The position numbers and the translations under genes are program-made. Below, piece by piece: positions 14,298-16,481 of a stretch of 16,481 bases of DNA. The stretch spans positions 1 to 16,481 of the forward strand of contig JAYEJW010000073.1 in the NCBI GenBank assembly GCA_034716535.1, read 5' to 3'. The notes beneath the pieces were generated by a model that was given only the letters and a program-made list of their open reading frames with translations, was not told the origin of the DNA and did no database searches. Every line of letters begins with the position of its first letter. The first letter of the stretch is position 1. Source of the stretch: JAYEJW01 sp034716535. GTDB taxonomy: Bacteria; Pseudomonadota; Gammaproteobacteria; Chromatiales; Chromatiaceae.

Positions 14298-15008
14298 TCA
14301 AAACGTCTCGACGTCGGGTCGGATATCCAGCTCGTGAGTCCAGGCCGAGCGCTGCTGTTCAAGGAGGTGCAGGCAGGTGCGCGCCACCGATTCGGGATCC
14401 AAACACTGCTCGCGCTGCATCTGGAAACGCTCGTCTGCCCGTTCCCCCCACATGACCCCGTCGATGATCAGGTGCGCGACGTGAATTCCCTGAGGGCCAA
14501 GCTCCCGTGCGAGTGACTGGGCGAGGCCGCGCAGCGCGAACTTGGCCGAGCCGAAGGCGGAGAAGCTGGCGCCCGCCTTGACGGACGCCGTCGCGCCGAT
14601 GAACAGTAGGGCACCGCGCTTCGCCTGCAACATGCCGGGCAGCACCCGTTGCGAACCGTGCACCGCCCCGAGGCACATGGTGCGCCACAGAGACTCGAAA
14701 GCAAGCGGATCCGTCTCCGCGAAGGCCTGCGTATGAAAGGGTGCCGCGTTGTGGACGTAGACGGACGGCGGTCCCCAACGCGCCTCCACCTCGCTGACGG
14801 CGGCGTCCAGCTGTACGGCGTCGGTTACGTCGCAGCGAACCGCCAGAAATCGGTCGGGGCCCAGGTCTCCCGATAGTTCTTGGCTTGCCGCGGTTGTCCG
14901 AGCCAAGCCGGCCACGCGATAACCGGCGCTCGTCAACTGGCGACACAATGTCTTTCCCAATCCCGATCCGACCCCGGCGACTATGGCGGTATCAGGTTGT
15001 TTCGTCAT
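14298..15008 (-). CDS. Short-chain dehydrogenase/reductase-family protein lacking the catalytic tyrosine
   Basis: Product of 236 residues with a strong ribosome binding site (AGGAG at 15022-15018) before ATG 15008. The nucleotide-binding Gly motif is GVGSGLG (12-18), followed by CDVTD (59-63) and NAAP (87-90). The active-site region has S142 in GATAS. Where classical SDRs have YxxxK, this protein has F152-G-S-A-K156, so the catalytic Tyr is Phe. A known SDR subgroup (SDR_c10-like) has exactly this Phe with the Lys retained. Its members may bind NAD(P) without classical dehydrogenase activity. The rest of the fold is complete (GLAQSLARELGPQGIHVAHL, then VARTCLHLLEQQ). The start overlaps the stop of a 34-residue membrane protein gene (ATGA), indicating coupled translation. 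The gene's 3' end abuts the FGE-like fragment. Confidence 0.9.
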   Translation of the reverse strand: MTKQPDTAIVAGVGSGLGKTLCRQLTSAGYRVAGLARTTAASQELSGDLGPDRFLAVRCDVTDAVQLDAAVSEVEARWGPPSVYVHNAAPFHTQAFAETDPLAFESLWRTMCLGAVHGSQRVLPGMLQAKRGALLFIGATASVKAGASFSAFGSAKFALRGLAQSLARELGPQGIHVAHLIIDGVMWGERADERFQMQREQCLDPESVARTCLHLLEQQRSAWTHELDIRPDVETF

Positions 15009-15109
15009 GACGATTTACTCCTAGCAATCAAGCGGACAGTTATCAATGCGAAGGTGAGCCCGGTCCCTAAGGCGGCGATCGAAAAGGTTACTGACTGACG
15101 ATGGGACAT
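15005..15109 (-). CDS. 34-residue single-span membrane protein, coupled to the SDR gene
   Basis: This short frame starts at ATG 15109 with GGGAG five to seven bases upstream and ends in TGA (15007-15005), which overlaps the SDR start codon in an ATGA arrangement. The product is MSHRQS, then a hydrophobic helix (residues about 7-25, VTFSIAALGTGLTFALITV), then a basic tail RLIARSKSS, so it should be a single-pass inner-membrane miniprotein with the C-terminus probably cytoplasmic by the positive-inside rule. The coupling, ribosome binding site and clean membrane segment make chance unlikely. I do not recognise a family. Its position suggests it could anchor or accompany the SDR-like protein. 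Confidence 0.6.
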   Translation of the reverse strand: MSHRQSVTFSIAALGTGLTFALITVRLIARSKSS

Positions 15110-15196
15110 AGCCTGCTCCCGTGACAGACCGATGACCCGCACGACGTAGGATAGGACAGCCTAGCGATTTCTACCCCTTGCCTCCCACGCAATGCG

Positions 15197-15229
15197 AAAA
15201 AGGCCGGAGACCGCGAGGCCCCGACCTTT
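15197..15229 (-). terminator. Intrinsic terminator of the doxX-like gene
   Basis: On the minus strand AAAGGTCGGGG (15229-15219) pairs with CTCCGGCCTTT (15209-15199) over 11 positions, counting two G-U pairs, around a nine-base loop, and runs into a T-tract (TTTTT on that strand). It begins 9 bases after the doxX-like stop codon. It also separates this gene from the small membrane-protein/SDR unit, which must then have its own promoter between 15110 and 15196. I could not identify that promoter. Confidence 0.8.
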
Positions 15230-15237
15230 CGCCGCTC

Positions 15238-15708
15238 TCACTTGATCGCGGTTTGCTGGAAGCCAAGCTCCACCGAATGTTCGCCGTTCCCGCGTAGTGC
15301 GAAATAGAGCGCCAGCAGGAGCAGCACAACCTGGAACTCCATTCCACCCATCGGGTGGCTGTCGGTGGCGACGAAGCTCCACTGACCCCAGTGAACCATT
15401 GCAATGGCGCCGATCATGACCGGGACGGTCACCAGGCCCCCGAGGCGGGTCATCCAGTCCCTATCGAGCATGCCGCCGGCGAGGACGGCTACCCCACCGC
15501 CGATCTCCGCGAGCGCTACGAGTAGGGCAACGAGGAGGGGCAGCTGCATCATCTCGGCGAACTGCGCGGGGCCGGCGAGTTTGCCGATGCCATGAAAAAG
15601 AAAAACGCTCGCAAACCCAACCCGCAGCAGCCAGTGGGCGTGCGGGGCGAGCGACGCGGCGATGGATCGGGCGGAACCCGCGGCGATGGTAGAGGCGTGA
15701 CTGTTCAT
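15238..15708 (-). CDS. DoxX-family integral membrane protein
   Basis: Product of 156 residues from ATG 15708. AGGAG (15719-15715) lies six bases upstream, which fixes this start over the upstream in-frame ATG at 15762. Four membrane segments are visible: about 26-43 (WLLRVGFASVFLFHGIGKL, with the family's R-x-x-x-x-x-x-F-hHGxGKL pattern), 57-78 (PLLVALLVALAEIGGGVAVL), 90-106 (GLVTVPVMIGAIAMVHWG) and 124-139 (EFQVVLLLLALYFALRG). This is the standard DoxX layout. DoxX relatives range from a thiosulfate:quinone oxidoreductase subunit in archaea to redox-linked membrane proteins in bacteria. The role of this one is not determinable. It ends in a strong terminator and is divergent from the lysozyme-like gene. 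Confidence 0.9.
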   Translation of the reverse strand: MNSHASTIAAGSARSIAASLAPHAHWLLRVGFASVFLFHGIGKLAGPAQFAEMMQLPLLVALLVALAEIGGGVAVLAGGMLDRDWMTRLGGLVTVPVMIGAIAMVHWGQWSFVATDSHPMGGMEFQVVLLLLALYFALRGNGEHSVELGFQQTAIK

Positions 15709-15715
15709 GGATGTC

Positions 15716-15784
15716 TCCTGAAAGCGTAATCGATAAGTGGTTTCGCAGGCAGGAGACCGCACCTCGGCCGCAATTCTTTCAGGA
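15716..15784. promoter_or_regulatory. Divergent leader region with a perfect 9-bp inverted repeat covering both ribosome binding sites
   Basis: TCCTGAAAG (15716-15724) and CTTTCAGGA (15776-15784) are exact inverted copies 51 bases apart. Read in the sense of each divergent gene, both messages therefore carry CTTTCAGGA shortly before their start codons (ATG 15708 leftward, GTG 15794 rightward), with AGGA serving as the Shine-Dalgarno sequence. The promoters for both genes must lie within or near this stretch, but I found no convincing -10/-35 pair. Confidence 0.4.
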
Positions 15785-15793
15785 ACCGACTCG

Positions 15794-16481
15794 GTGCCGA
15801 CCTTCGACGATCACCTTGCGGCGTGTGCGAGTGCCGAGGGCGTCTGGCAGCCGACAATCGCCGGGGGCGAGCTGGCACTCGGCGTCGGTCGGTTCCGTCA
15901 TCCCCGCGATGACCGCGCGGCACGCGTCTATGGACGACGGATGCTGAGATTACGTGACGCCTTACGCCGATCTCCAGCCAAGACGGTACCGCAGGGTGTG
16001 CTCGACCTGTGGCGCGCCGGCGCGGTGCTCGACCTGGTGGCGGGTCCCGAGTCGCGCGGCAATTACAACGCCTGGTATCGCGCGGCTCACCAGAGCGAGG
16101 TCCAGCTGGTCGAACTCACCGTGCACGAGGTGCGTGCCCTTCAGGAGCGGCTCGTGCGCCGCAACGGCGGCTCCGCCGTCGGCCGCTATCAGATCATCGA
16201 CGACACCCTGGATGACTTGATCGTGCGGATGGGCCTCAGCGGGAACGAGCGTTTACGCCGGCCCTGCAGGACCGCATGGCCATGCACCTGGCCCGCGAGG
16301 CGGGGCTTCAATCATGGCTGTCAGGTGCGCTCAGTGACGCGCGCTTCGCCGCGCACCTGGCGCGGGTCTGGGCGGGATTGCCCGGGGGTCATTCGAATCG
16401 GAGCGTCTACGCCGGGATCCAGGGCAACCGGGCCACCATCGGCTCGCCCTCCCTGGTCGCCTCCCTGCGCCATATCCGTTC
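15794..16481 (+). pseudogene. Lysozyme-like (phage endolysin-type) protein with novel N-terminus, frameshifted near 16250 and cut by the window edge
   Basis: The frame opens at GTG 15794, preceded by AGGAA (15781-15785) at eight bases. The first 60 residues (MPTFDDHLAACASAEGVWQP and onward) match nothing I know. Then come GPESRGNYNAWYRAA (about 84-98, candidate catalytic E86), LTVHEVRALQERL and SAVGRYQIIDDTLDDLIVRM, a pattern like the lysozyme fold of lambda-R-type endolysins (AGRYQLLSRWWDAY). At about 16250 the homology jumps one frame and continues as FTPALQDRMAMHLAREAGLQ, SWLSG, FAAHLARVWAGLPGG to the window end, as if one base of GAG CGN TTT were lost. Without the shift, the original frame reads low-quality sequence to the edge. 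It may be a true pseudogene, a base-calling error or, less likely, recoding. Confidence 0.6.

Noticed and set aside
13904..14362. Intact 152-residue FGE-like gene starting at ATG 14362
   Set aside because: The first 40 residues are encoded by sequence overlapping the SDR gene and by non-homologous sequence, and half of the domain is missing.

Overview
The window is GC-rich, densely coding bacterial DNA of gammaproteobacterial character. This assignment is an inference from an IHF-beta-like gene remnant, a YcbB-type L,D-transpeptidase, DinB, and a CzcA-family metal efflux operon. No rRNA, tRNA, CRISPR array or complete insertion sequence was recognised. 

Left part (1-7102): after the N-terminal piece of a drug/metabolite (EamA) transporter on the minus strand comes a rightward five-gene operon. 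It encodes a BlaI/MecI-type repressor, an M56 (BlaR1/MecR1-like) membrane metallopeptidase that overlaps it by four bases, a His-rich lipoprotein-type RND adaptor, a CzcA/CusA-like RND permease and a small lipoprotein. The layout suggests a self-regulated heavy-metal efflux system. The membrane protease would sense metal outside the cytoplasm and inactivate the repressor, and the adaptor and pump would export the metal. A 17-bp dyad (ACCGA-N7-TCGGT) sits on the -35 box of the repressor promoter and recurs at the start of the adaptor gene. I consider this regulatory layer the most interesting part of the window. 

Middle (7103-11323): a 780-base stretch without a supported gene is followed by a YcbB-type L,D-transpeptidase that carries an unusual C-terminal SPOR domain, a multiply frameshifted IHF-beta-like pseudogene, and DNA polymerase IV (dinB). 

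Right part (11324-16481): mostly minus strand and partly decayed. It holds a DUF1835/DUF3658-like pseudogene with an amber stop, an aldo/keto reductase and a MOSC-domain protein (probable operon), a frameshifted small membrane-protein gene, a 5'-truncated formylglycine-generating-enzyme-like fragment, an SDR protein with Phe in place of the catalytic Tyr, a 34-residue membrane protein translationally coupled to it, and a DoxX-family protein with a clear intrinsic terminator. Divergent from DoxX is a lysozyme-like gene that is frameshifted and runs off the window. The number of remnants in 9.8-14.3 kb points to a region of gene decay and rearrangement.
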